Of a stretch of DNA of 36,729 nt, positions 1 through 7,525 are shown one piece after another. The translations under genes were made by a program, and so were the position numbers. Where the stretch lies: NCBI GenBank assembly GCA_003223315.1, contig QHYR01000255.1:1-36729 (forward strand), in the 5' to 3' direction. Origin of the DNA: Acidobacteriota bacterium (GTDB lineage: Bacteria; Acidobacteriota; Terriglobia; Acidiferrales; UBA7541). Under the pieces are notes generated by a model. It searched no databases. It was not told where the DNA came from and saw only the letters and a program-made list of their open reading frames with translations. The stretch's first letter is position 1, and every line of letters starts with the position of its first letter.

Positions 1-1
1 C

Positions 2-121
2 TGCTACTTGCAGTCGGACCTGGACGAAATCGCTCTGCGTCTGAATCAACGGCCACGAAAAACGTTGGGATTTCAAACTCCGGCGGATAGACTGCAAGCC
101 AGTGTTGCGTCGACCCCTTGA
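2..121 (+). mobile_element. 3' end of an IS30-family transposase gene (partial)
   Basis: An open frame enters from the left edge and stops with TGA at 119-121, leaving 39 residues. The segment LNQRPRKTLGFQTPADRL is typical of the extreme C-terminus of IS30-family transposases, where the DDE integrase core is followed by a conserved RPRKTLG-x-x-TPA motif. The rest of the gene lies outside the window, so it cannot be said whether the element is intact. No convincing terminal inverted repeat was found just downstream. A short unrelated protein fragment is the alternative, but the motif is characteristic. Confidence 0.7.
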
Positions 122-160
122 GACCACCGGTCTTCTCGGAAGGTGGCTTTTTCGCAGGCC
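122..160 (+). terminator. possible rho-independent terminator after the transposase
   Basis: CCACC at 124-128 can pair with GGTGG at 142-146 around a 13-nt loop, followed at once by C and a run of five T (148-152). It lies directly after the transposase stop. The stem is only five pairs, so it is a weak candidate. Confidence 0.35.
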
Positions 161-435
161 GCGCCAAATTCCGAGAAGCAACTGACTGAGCTTTGCTCAG
201 ACAGGAACGAAAGAAACTGGGCGAAGCGGCATTGCCGAAAATACAAGACTTAGCTCCCCAGTTTCTCAGGAGAGAACTTATCAGGAAGTAACCGACTTGC
301 GATGCGGAGGGCTGGTCCGAGGATATGGACAAAGCCATTCAAAGCGCATTGTGTTTGGGCGCAGATCGGGTGTAGGTTCTAGTTCATCCGGGTGCTGCAG
401 ATAGCATCTTCGGTGGGCGAAGGGGGAGCGTGTGC
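161..435. other. non-coding gap, no clear feature
   Basis: Between the transposase remnant and the first complete gene there is no open frame with a plausible start and no strong promoter match. A purine-rich ribosome binding site (AGGGGGAG, 421-428) belongs to the next gene. Confidence 0.5.
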
Positions 436-1269
436 ATGCGAAGAATAATCGATCTGCCCGTCGTTGGCCTGGCAGCGGTGTTCGCTTTGGCGTCGTTTGC
501 TGCAGCGCAAACGCGTGATGACCAAACGGATCAGGTGCCAGGGAGCCGTAGCCTTATTGAGAAACTAAATGCCGAAGCAAAACCGTCGGCGCCTGCTCCC
601 AAACGTGATCTGAATGGCGCTTGGACGGGCCCGGTAGATTCCATGGGGCGCAATTTTCCTCCGTTCACGCCACTGGGGGAGCAGCGCTTCAAGCTCAATA
701 AGCCCGAACCGGTGTACCACCTGGCGAACACGAATGATCCGCTGACGACGTGCGATCCCTTGGGTTTTCCCCGCAATATTCTCAACGAAACAAGGGGAAT
801 GCGCTTCGCCCAGTTGCCGGATCGGATGATTGTCCTGTATCAGTATCAAAGGATCTGGCGCGAAATCTGGATGGATGGACGAGAACCCCCCAAGAGCATC
901 GACACCAAAGAGGGAGCGCCTTCCCGCTGGTACGGCTATTCCGTGGGCCACTGGGACGGGGACTACACATTCGTGATCGATACGGTGGGCATGGATGACA
1001 GGACCTGGCTCGATGCGGCTGGTCATCCTCATAGTGTGGATATGCGGGTAGAGGAACGCTACACGCGCGTGGACCACGACACCCTGCGTATGAGCGTCAC
1101 GATTGATGACCCCAAGACGTACGTGTCGCCCTTTGAAGAACTCGCCAACGTAATGTTCAAGTGGATTCCCAGCCAAGAGCTCGAGGAGCAGCTCTGTGTG
1201 CCCTCCGAGGGCATTGCGTATATGAACATAATTGGACATCCGGGCGGCACTGCCGATCCCGCCAGGTAA
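436..1269 (+). CDS. exported protein of unknown function, paralogue of the gene at 15541
   Basis: ATG 436 is chosen over GTG 430 because AGGGGGAG (421-428) lies seven bases before it. The 277-residue product starts with MRR, a hydrophobic stretch and an Ala-rich cleavage site, a typical Sec signal peptide. The mature part aligns with the product at 15541-16494: both share CDPLGFPR, an ILYE/VLYQ..R.W...W.DGRE segment, YGYSVG.W, WLDEAG/WLDAAG, VEER..RVDHD and VTIDDPK.Y. These shared blocks define a family but I do not recognise a catalytic site. The charged, Trp/Tyr-rich beta-like sequence fits an extracytoplasmic binding or structural domain. The role is unknown. Confidence 0.85.
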   Translation: MRRIIDLPVVGLAAVFALASFAAAQTRDDQTDQVPGSRSLIEKLNAEAKPSAPAPKRDLNGAWTGPVDSMGRNFPPFTPLGEQRFKLNKPEPVYHLANTNDPLTTCDPLGFPRNILNETRGMRFAQLPDRMIVLYQYQRIWREIWMDGREPPKSIDTKEGAPSRWYGYSVGHWDGDYTFVIDTVGMDDRTWLDAAGHPHSVDMRVEERYTRVDHDTLRMSVTIDDPKTYVSPFEELANVMFKWIPSQELEEQLCVPSEGIAYMNIIGHPGGTADPAR

Positions 1270-1410
1270 ATCCAACTTCTGCCGGAGCGACCCGCACCAA
1301 GAGCCGCGGACTGCTCTCGCGTTGCTCCGAGGTGTCGGCGTATACCCTCACGGCGCGGCAACGAACTACCCAAAACGGTCAATCACGTATGCAAATGCAT
1401 TCCCCCGTAG

Positions 1411-1438
1411 TTGCCCGCAATAATCGCGGCGTTATAAT
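1411..1438 (+). promoter_or_regulatory. probable sigma-70-type promoter
   Basis: TTGCCC (1411-1416) and a perfect TATAAT (1433-1438) are 16 bases apart. The expected transcript would start near 1445 and run into the strong ribosome binding site at 1484 and the hairpin at 1529-1559. Confidence 0.55.
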
Positions 1439-1483
1439 TGTTTCTATGCGACAGGTTCTGTCGACATCGGCGCACTTGCCGAG

Positions 1484-1518
1484 AAGGAGGTGATCCAGTG
1501 AGGTACGCTTTACGTTGA
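1484..1518 (+). promoter_or_regulatory. extended Shine-Dalgarno and six-codon leader frame
   Basis: AAGGAGGTGATCCA (1484-1497) is a 14-base perfect complement of the usual bacterial 16S rRNA 3' tail. GTG follows at 1498, seven bases after GGAGG, which is ideal spacing. The frame it opens is only GTG AGG TAC GCT TTA CGT TGA (MRYALR). This is either a leader peptide or a ribosome-loading site in a small RNA. No rRNA sequence flanks it. Confidence 0.55.
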
Positions 1519-1528
1519 CGCAGTAGAG

Positions 1529-1570
1529 GAGGCGCTTGTGAATCTTTACCGAGCGCCTCTCTCCTTTTTT
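1529..1570 (+). terminator. terminator-like hairpin with T run
   Basis: GAGGCGCT (1529-1536) pairs perfectly with AGCGCCTC (1552-1559) across a 15-nt loop, followed by TCTCC and six T (1565-1570). The left arm overlaps a second ribosome binding site (AGGAGG, 1527-1532) in front of GTG 1538, so the same bases could be used for termination or translation. Confidence 0.5.
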
Positions 1571-1627
1571 CCCCATCCGCCCCGAAATATCAAGATTCCC
1601 TGTGATTTGGCGCCTCTCCCGCCCTAA
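1538..1627 (+). CDS. possible 29-residue small protein behind the leader
   Basis: GTG 1538 lies five bases after AGGAGG and opens a frame of 29 codons ending TAA at 1625-1627. The predicted peptide (MNLYRAPLSFF...) is Pro-rich and has no recognisable domain. The terminator-like hairpin lies at its start, so expression would depend on read-through. It may well be chance. Confidence 0.25.
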   Translation: MNLYRAPLSFFPHPPRNIKIPCDLAPLPP

Positions 1628-1849
1628 CAAGCTGCTGGACGGAACTTGCCGCTTTTCACCAAGCTATCGTTTTTGCGCTCAGCTGATCCAGACTCAGCCC
1701 GCAATCTGAAGCGACTCTCCTGCCGCTCGCTTATCGGAAGGTCGCCAATTTGTTGCGTCGAGGTCACGGAGAAGCGTACGATGCGCTAGACATTGGTCCA
1801 AATCCGAAATACGGGTCATATGAGAATGATCGCTCGGCATTGGAGCACT
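1628..1849. other. remaining gap, no clear feature
   Basis: No promoter or conserved element was recognised here apart from the ribosome binding site of the next gene. Confidence 0.4.
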
Positions 1850-2239
1850 ATGGGAACTAAGGCTATCCAGGGCTTCGTGGTGCTCGTCGGCCTGTTGATA
1901 GTTTCCATTCCGCTCGTCGCACATCACGGAAATGCCTCGTACGATAACAAAGTGCTCACCTTGAAGGGCACCGTGACGGAATGGCGTTGGATCAATCCTC
2001 ATGTCTTCCTGAAGCTTGATGTGAAAGGTGATGACGGCAAGGTCGTAAATTGGACTTGCGAGTTGGTTGCGCCATCGAACATGATCAACTTTGGCTTCAC
2101 GGGGGATAGTTTCAAGCCTGGCGACCAAGTCACTGTTGTCACGAGTCAAATCGCCAGGAGTGGCGCGCCCATCGCCCGCCTCGGGTATAACCCCGCTAAG
2201 GGGCTCATCAAGGGCTGGCAAGATAAGCGACCTTTCTGA
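1850..2239 (+). CDS. DUF6152 family exported protein
   Basis: The product matches the DUF6152 pattern: signal peptide ending VAHHG, then TLKGTVTEWRWINPHVFL, VKGDDGKVVNWTCEL and KPGDQVTVV. Members are small exported beta-rich proteins (likely OB-like fold) of unknown role, frequent in Acidobacteriota and Proteobacteria. Translation could begin at ATG 1820, 1826 or 1850. I chose 1850 because GGAG (1842-1845) precedes it and it leaves a compact signal peptide, giving 129 residues. A gene for an exported binding protein follows 24 bases downstream, so the two may be co-transcribed. The His-His after the cleavage site is usual for the family and could bind metal (inference). Confidence 0.75.
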   Translation: MGTKAIQGFVVLVGLLIVSIPLVAHHGNASYDNKVLTLKGTVTEWRWINPHVFLKLDVKGDDGKVVNWTCELVAPSNMINFGFTGDSFKPGDQVTVVTSQIARSGAPIARLGYNPAKGLIKGWQDKRPF

Positions 2240-2263
2240 AATTGGAGTGGAGACCGAAACCTA

Positions 2264-3052
2264 ATGCCCGGCCGATCCAAGGAGCAATCCGCAAAATACT
2301 TATTCTCGTTCGTGGCCATCGGCGCCCTTTTGCTCGGCATTTCGTCGAGCACGCATGCCCAGACGGAAGTGACTCTCCTGGTGCCGAACCCCTTTCGCGG
2401 ATCGTTAGATAAGCTGGTCCCGGGCTTCGAAACCAAAACAGGCTACAAACTTAAGGTCACCTATGGCAGGGGAATGGGGACCAGGCAGCAGGTCGCTCGC
2501 GGCGAGTTCTTTGACGTCTCGATCCTACTGCCGCCCTACCCGGAAGCGCTCGCCTCGGGCAACGTCGACCCCAAGAGCGCCACGACGCTGGCGAGCCTCA
2601 CCCTGGCGCTCGGAGTGAAAAAGGGCGCGCCCAAGCCCGACATCTCCACACCCGCAGCGCTCAAACAGGCGCTGCTTGCGGCCAAGACCATCGCCTATGT
2701 GGACCCGACGGTAGGAAGCGACGGGTTCGCGACCCGAGATGCGCTACAGAAGCTGGGGCTCCTCGATCTCATCGGCTCGAAGACCAAGCTCGCCGCAAAC
2801 GCCGGCCTCGTGGCCAATTTTGTGATCAACGGCGAGGCCGACGTCTGCATTTTCTACCTCAACGAAATGGGCAATCCCGGTCTCGACATCGTGGCGCGCC
2901 TGCCGAAGCAGTTCGCGACTCCGGTGGAGGTGGTGGCGTTCATCTCTACCCACGTCGCGGACGCGAAAGCCGCCAAGGCCCTCGTTGACTATCTCTCGTC
3001 ATCCGAAGCCGAGGCCGCCTACAAGAAAGACGGGCTGGAGCCGGCTCACTGA
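2264..3052 (+). CDS. ModA-like extracytoplasmic substrate-binding protein, orphan
   Basis: The 262-residue protein has a signal peptide (ending STHAQ) and a type II periplasmic-binding-protein pattern. The mature chain starts with EVTLLVPNPFRGSLDKLVPGFE, then KVTYGRG, a FDVSILLP strand, AYVDPTVGSDG at the hinge and a closing ALVDYLSSSEAEAAYKKDGLEPA helix. The C-terminal pattern is typical of the molybdate-binding (ModA/SBP_bac_11) group. No permease or ATPase gene is nearby, so the partner is unknown and it may be a sensor or scavenger rather than a transporter part. GGAG at 2249-2252 lies 11 bases before ATG. The ligand cannot be told from the sequence. Confidence 0.75.
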   Translation: MPGRSKEQSAKYLFSFVAIGALLLGISSSTHAQTEVTLLVPNPFRGSLDKLVPGFETKTGYKLKVTYGRGMGTRQQVARGEFFDVSILLPPYPEALASGNVDPKSATTLASLTLALGVKKGAPKPDISTPAALKQALLAAKTIAYVDPTVGSDGFATRDALQKLGLLDLIGSKTKLAANAGLVANFVINGEADVCIFYLNEMGNPGLDIVARLPKQFATPVEVVAFISTHVADAKAAKALVDYLSSSEAEAAYKKDGLEPAH

Positions 3053-3180
3053 GCGGAAACCAAATCCCCGACGCCGTCGGTGAAGACAATTTCGACGTTT
3101 TCGATATCCGAAATCTGCGTGGACCGGTCTCCCGTGATCCAGGCCAAAGGCGGTTCACTGCTCCGGTTCAACTTGACACG
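3049..3180 (-). pseudogene. possible remnant of an amidohydrolase C-terminus
   Basis: On the minus strand an uninterrupted frame of about 43 codons reads ...PPLAWITGDRSTQISDIEN followed by VEIVFTDGVG and a stop at 3046-3048. The GD....ISDI.NVE.VFTDGVG pattern is the standard ending of amidohydrolase-superfamily proteins (imidazolonepropionase-like). No upstream part of such a gene is visible, and the fragment touches the end of the binding-protein gene on the other strand. A chance frame cannot be excluded. Confidence 0.35.
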
Positions 3181-3362
3181 ACTAATGTCTCGCAAGCGTT
3201 GATAGTTCGTTCCCTGAAGTGAATTTCCACAGGCCGCCGTTAACCTCCACTGCCAGCTAACTCCATGGCCAAAATTGACGCGCCACCAAAATGCTGTTAA
3301 GAATGCGCTCACAAGCTCGAGGCCTGCGAGACTTCCGCAGAGAACCTGCTCCGGAGGCAATC
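3181..3362. other. gap upstream of the beta-propeller cluster
   Basis: No strong promoter match was found. GGAGG at 3353-3357 is the ribosome binding site of the next gene and lies five bases before ATG 3363. Confidence 0.4.
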
Positions 3363-4394
3363 ATGGAGAAGCGACGCGTGCTGCTTTGGACCACGGGTCT
3401 CTTGTTGACGTTGGTCCCGGCGTTGAGAATACACAGTCAAAATCAACCACCCCTCAAGCTAGTGCAAACGATACCCATGCCGAAGGTGCAAGGTCGGCTC
3501 GATCACCTCGGCGTGGACGTTGAACGCAAGCGTTTATTCTCCGCTGCGCTTGGCGACAACCAAAACACAGTTGAAGTTATCGACCTTGAGACGGGTAAGC
3601 GGGTGTTCAGCATCCGAGGGCAGAGTATGCCACAGGGAGTGTTCTTTTCTCCCGATTTCAGGAGGCTCTTTGTGGCCAATGGCACCGACGGTACCTGCAA
3701 GATTTTCAACGGCGACACGTTCGATCTCGTGGACAGCTTACCAATTGGGACCGACGCCAACCACGTAGGGTACGATCCAGCCACCAAACTTCTTTACATC
3801 GGATTCGGCGATGCGAAATCCGGCGGGCTGGCCATGATCGACACGCGCAACAATAGACATATCGGAGACATCAAGACCGACGCCCGTTCCGGTGGCATCA
3901 AGATCAAAAAATCGGGCTCCAGAATTTTCGTAACCCTCACCGGCGCCGCCAAGTTAGGGGTGGTGGACGCGAAAAAACGCCAAGAGATTGCGACTTGGCC
4001 GATCTCAGGCGCTGATGGCAGCGTCGCACTAGCGCTCGATGAGCCTCATCATCGCCTTTTCGCTGGCAGCCGCAACCCACCCAAGCTGTTCGTCTTCGAC
4101 ACGGAATCGGGTAAGCAAGTTACGCAGCTCGAGGGCGTCGCCGGTATTGACGATCTGTGGTACGACGCCGCGCGTCGGCGCATTTACGCCTCGGGAGGCC
4201 GAGGATTTGAAGTGGGCTTCGCTTACGTTTACCGGCAGCGCGACGCCGACCATTACGAGTTAATCGGAAAGGTTTCCACCTCACCAGGTGCGGGCACCTC
4301 TATTTGGGTAGCACCATTCGATCGCTATTACGTGGCAGCTCCCGCTCATGACCAGGAGGATGCCGCAATCTTGGTTTTCGAGCCGCAGCCGTGA
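3363..4394 (+). CDS. exported YVTN/YncE-like beta-propeller protein, copy 1 of 3
   Basis: ATG 3363 is preferred to earlier in-frame starts because GGAGG is five bases upstream and it places a signal peptide (MEKRRVLLWTTGLLLTLVPA) at the N-terminus; 343 residues. The chain contains repeating blade motifs: GRLDHLGVDVERKRLF, VEVIDLETGKRV, LFVANGTDGTCKIF, YDPATKLLYIGFG, LALDEPHHRLFAG and LFVFDTESGKQV. Such repeats form a six- or seven-bladed propeller in the cell envelope. Propellers of this group act as binding scaffolds or lactonase-like enzymes, and no catalytic residues can be assigned here. Two paralogues follow in the same orientation. Confidence 0.85.
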   Translation: MEKRRVLLWTTGLLLTLVPALRIHSQNQPPLKLVQTIPMPKVQGRLDHLGVDVERKRLFSAALGDNQNTVEVIDLETGKRVFSIRGQSMPQGVFFSPDFRRLFVANGTDGTCKIFNGDTFDLVDSLPIGTDANHVGYDPATKLLYIGFGDAKSGGLAMIDTRNNRHIGDIKTDARSGGIKIKKSGSRIFVTLTGAAKLGVVDAKKRQEIATWPISGADGSVALALDEPHHRLFAGSRNPPKLFVFDTESGKQVTQLEGVAGIDDLWYDAARRRIYASGGRGFEVGFAYVYRQRDADHYELIGKVSTSPGAGTSIWVAPFDRYYVAAPAHDQEDAAILVFEPQP

Positions 4395-4507
4395 GGGAGG
4401 CCAGGGATTCAGGAAAAATCGAAGACAGCTATATCGTGGTTTACGAAGTGCAACCTAAAAACTCGGAAATCGAGTCCAGGGAAGCCGTATTTTAACGGAG
4501 GAAATAT

Positions 4508-5536
4508 ATGAAGAATCTCTACGCTATGCTGGGGCTCTTCGCGATTGCGGCCGCAGTTTTCTTTGGCTTGCGCAGTACCGCGCCATCTGCAGCGCCGGCG
4601 CCGCCACGCGAACTTCCGCCACTGCAACTCATTCAGCGAATACCCGTGCCGGGAGTCACGGGTCGCATCGATCATTTCACGGCATTCCCGAAACGCCGCC
4701 TCCTGATTTTTGCCGGCCTGGGCAACAATTCGATGGAGATTGTGAATACCTTCGAGGCCAAGGTCGTTCAGAGCACCAAGGGATTGGACGAACCCCAGGG
4801 CGTACTCTACGTTCCCGGCTTAGACAAGATCTTTGTGGCCAACGCAGGAAACGGCACGGTTAAAGTTTATGACGGCAAGAGCTACGCTCTGCGCAAGAGT
4901 ATAGCCTTAGGCGAGGAGTCCGACACGGACAACCTTCGCTGGGATGAAGATTCCAAGCGCGTGTTTGTCGGCATCGTGGGCGGCCTAGCCATGATCGACG
5001 CCGTAACGGAAACCCATGTGGGGGACCTAAAGGGCAGTGGTGGTCACTCCGAGTCGTTCCAGTTGGAAAAGAAGGGATCTCGCGTTTTCGTAAACGTTCC
5101 GGACGATGACAGCGTGGTCAATGTCATCGACCGGAAAACCGGCGAATTGACCAAATGGGGGCTCAACGGCGCCAAAGCGAACTACCCCATGGCACTCGAC
5201 CAAGACAATCATCGGCTCTTCGTCGTCACTCGCAGACCTCCGTTCGTAATGATCCTGAATACCGACAATGGTAGGGAAGTTGCCAGAGTTCCAGTAGGCG
5301 GATCGTGCGACGATGTCTATTTCGACGTGGAGCGAAAGCGTATCTATGCGCTCGGCGGCGAAGGATTTATCAGCGTGGTCCAACAGAATGACCCGGATCA
5401 CTATTCGCTCTCCGCGAATATCGCCTCAGCGGTGGGCGTGCGCACGGGCATTTTCTTTGGGACGAGCTTGTATGTCGGCGTGCCGGCCGCGGGATCGGAA
5501 CCAGCACAAATCTGGAATTATGCTGTGCCGGAATAG
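4508..5536 (+). CDS. exported YVTN/YncE-like beta-propeller protein, copy 2 of 3
   Basis: GGAGG (4498-4502) precedes ATG 4508. The 342-residue product has an N-terminal hydrophobic signal or anchor (LYAMLGLFAIAAAVFFGL) and then the same blade pattern as its neighbours: GRIDHFTAFPKRRLLIFAG, MEIVNTFEAKVV, IFVANAGNGTVKVYDGKSY, ESFQLEKKGSRVFVNVPDD and ALDQDNHRLFVVTRRPP. ESFQLEKKGSRVFVNVPD is nearly identical to copy 3, so copies 2 and 3 are the closer pair. It is separated from copy 1 by 113 bases and from copy 3 by 100 bases. Function beyond an envelope propeller is unknown. Confidence 0.85.
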   Translation: MKNLYAMLGLFAIAAAVFFGLRSTAPSAAPAPPRELPPLQLIQRIPVPGVTGRIDHFTAFPKRRLLIFAGLGNNSMEIVNTFEAKVVQSTKGLDEPQGVLYVPGLDKIFVANAGNGTVKVYDGKSYALRKSIALGEESDTDNLRWDEDSKRVFVGIVGGLAMIDAVTETHVGDLKGSGGHSESFQLEKKGSRVFVNVPDDDSVVNVIDRKTGELTKWGLNGAKANYPMALDQDNHRLFVVTRRPPFVMILNTDNGREVARVPVGGSCDDVYFDVERKRIYALGGEGFISVVQQNDPDHYSLSANIASAVGVRTGIFFGTSLYVGVPAAGSEPAQIWNYAVPE

Positions 5537-5636
5537 AGTGCACATACTCGAGTGACTTCGCAGGGACGACTCGGAGGCATATTGGGGCATTCCCTGCGCA
5601 ACTTTAAGTTAACTTCATACGCTAAGGAGGGATCAA

Positions 5637-6695
5637 ATGACCAACCGTGTCGCAACATTGCTTCTCTTACAGGTGTTCCTTTTGTCTCTCTGCGCCATGA
5701 GCCAAGCGCCCCCGGTCTTGGTGCTGCAAACCCGCATCGCCATGGCGAATGTCAACGGGCGCATGGATCATCTCGGCGTCGATGTGAAAGGCCAGCGCCT
5801 CTTTGCGGCCGCGTTTGACAACCACACCCTCGAGGTGATCGATCTGAAGGCTGGCCGGCGAGTGCACACCATTGCGGATCTGAATCAGCCGCAGTCAGCA
5901 TTTTATGATGCGTCCAGCAATCGCCTGTTCGTGCCCTGCGGGGGTGATGGAGCAGTGAAGATTTTTGACGGAACCACATTGCAGCTTCTGCAAACCGTGA
6001 AGCTTTCCTCCGATGCGGACAACATCCGCTACGACGCCCGCAGCAAGCGTGTGCTCGTCGGCTACGGCGGGGAAAAATTCTTGTTCGGCAAGGTCGTGCG
6101 CGGGCAGGGAGACGGGGCGCTGACCTTTCTGGATTCCACAGGGAAGAAAACCGGAGAGATCGCCGTAGATGCCCATCCTGAATCCTTTCAACTTGAGAAA
6201 TCCGGAACTCGTGTTTTCGTCAATGTTCCCGATCGGCATGAGATTCAAGTCGCCGACTTGGTGAAGGGCAGTGTGCTGGCCCATTGGCCGGTCACCTGTG
6301 AGGACAATTTCCCGATGACGCTGGACGAAGCCCATCATCGGCTGTTCGTTGAATGCCGCATGCCTGCGAGCTTGGTTGTGTTCAATACGGAGAGCGGCAA
6401 GACGGTGGCGTCCCTCGAAGGGCCCAGTTCGGACGACATCTTCTACGACGCCAGCAAAGGCCGAGTCTATGTTCTTGGCCAGGCGACCGAGGGCGGTGAC
6501 CGCAGGGCTGCTGGCCGCGGCTTTATTGATGTTTTTCAGCAGAAAGATGCCGACCACTACAGCAAGATTGCCAGCTACCCGACGGGGCCCGGCGCTTGGA
6601 CTGGCTTTTTCGTGCCGGAATGGGGAAAACTCTTTGTCTCCGCACGTCACCAAGGCGAGCAGACCGCTGAGATCCTTGTATACGGGACAAAATGA
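5637..6695 (+). CDS. exported YVTN/YncE-like beta-propeller protein, copy 3 of 3
   Basis: A strong AAGGAGGG ribosome binding site precedes ATG 5637. The 352-residue protein begins with a signal peptide (TLLLLQVFLLSLCAMSQA) and shows the blades seen in copies 1 and 2: GRMDHLGVDVKGQRLFAAAF, LEVIDLKAGRRVHTI, LFVPCGGDGAVKIFDG, ESFQLEKSGTRVFVNVPD, TLDEAHHRLFVECRMP and VVFNTESGKTVASLEG. An insertion around VRGQGDGALTF and another near TEGGDRRAAGRG distinguish it from the others. It ends the plus-strand cluster; the next genes converge on it. Confidence 0.85.
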   Translation: MTNRVATLLLLQVFLLSLCAMSQAPPVLVLQTRIAMANVNGRMDHLGVDVKGQRLFAAAFDNHTLEVIDLKAGRRVHTIADLNQPQSAFYDASSNRLFVPCGGDGAVKIFDGTTLQLLQTVKLSSDADNIRYDARSKRVLVGYGGEKFLFGKVVRGQGDGALTFLDSTGKKTGEIAVDAHPESFQLEKSGTRVFVNVPDRHEIQVADLVKGSVLAHWPVTCEDNFPMTLDEAHHRLFVECRMPASLVVFNTESGKTVASLEGPSSDDIFYDASKGRVYVLGQATEGGDRRAAGRGFIDVFQQKDADHYSKIASYPTGPGAWTGFFVPEWGKLFVSARHQGEQTAEILVYGTK

Positions 6696-6940
6696 GAACC
6701 AATGACTGTTTCGGATTATAGAGCCTGCGTGGGGTCCATTTTAAAAAACGTCTTGCGGAAACCTAATTGAGGGATCACTCCGTCAAAAACCCCCCGGAAA
6801 ACTGCTTGTTTTTGGAGACTAGTTTCCGATAAGCCGACTTTCTCGGGAGTTATCCGATCTGGGATGCGACGCCCTAGGCGCCGGTCATTCATTCGCCTCA
6901 CTCGCACCGGGCCGTGCCGGTTACGCCGCTCGCCGAAGCT

Positions 6941-7525
6941 TCAAGGGCAATGGCCCGCACCGCAGCCGCGCGCTCGCAGATCGTGAATGTCCTCGAGGCG
7001 TTGCGGAATGAATCCATCGCGGTTGGGCATTTTGACCTTGGGCAGGCTCGTGGCGTCGATGACCTGGCCTTCGGGAATGATGTCGTTGCGATAGAGGATG
7101 AAGGCCGTCAAGGCGTAAATGTCGCTGGCGCTGAGCGAACCTTCTTGCTTTGGCGGCATGGCACGATTGATGTAGTCCCAAATCGTGGTGGCAAACGGCC
7201 AGTAATTGGCAAGCGTCCGCGAGGGCGTAGGAATATTGAGGGCGCCTCGGCCTCCCACTAGGCGCGGGGCAAGCTGGCTGCCTTCGCCGGCGGGTCCGTG
7301 GCAGGCCGCACACTTGTTCGCAAAAATCTCCTGGCCTTGTTTGGCGGTGCCGCTTCCTGGCGGAAGTTCCTTCCCTTGCGGGCCGATCGCTTGGTTCCAG
7401 GCCTGGATTTCTTCCTTACTCGGCGTCCGCCCCAAGTTGCCATAATTGGGCGCTTGCGGAAACGCAGTAGTGCACGCCGCCAGGCTGATGACCGCGAGCG
7501 CGGGCCAAAATCTAAAGCAGCGCAT
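6941..7525 (-). CDS. soxD: SoxD-like monohaem c-type cytochrome, predicted lipoprotein
   Basis: The 194-residue product has a signal peptide with lipobox LAAC (Cys18), so it should be anchored in the envelope by lipid. The mature chain follows the SoxD pattern E-I-x-x-W-(N)-x-x-I-x-P-x-G-x-x-LPPGSGT, then a CAACH haem site (72-76). A likely Met axial ligand sits in RAMPPKQEG. Classical SoxD is dihaem, whereas only one CxxCH is present here. A CGAGHC near the C-terminus is not a haem motif. Its ATG overlaps the end of the upstream soxC-like gene by 14 bases, indicating translational coupling and an electron-accepting role for that enzyme. Confidence 0.75.
   Translation of the reverse strand: MRCFRFWPALAVISLAACTTAFPQAPNYGNLGRTPSKEEIQAWNQAIGPQGKELPPGSGTAKQGQEIFANKCAACHGPAGEGSQLAPRLVGGRGALNIPTPSRTLANYWPFATTIWDYINRAMPPKQEGSLSASDIYALTAFILYRNDIIPEGQVIDATSLPKVKMPNRDGFIPQRLEDIHDLRARGCGAGHCP

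Noticed and set aside
1481-1497. Possible end of a 16S rRNA gene on the minus strand
   Set aside because: Only the 14-base tail complement is present. Neighbouring sequence shows no rRNA helices, so it is read as a very strong Shine-Dalgarno site.
6696-6940. Minus-strand frame at 6716-6907 in the gap between convergent genes
   Set aside because: No ribosome binding site and no recognisable motif; Arg-rich low-information peptide.
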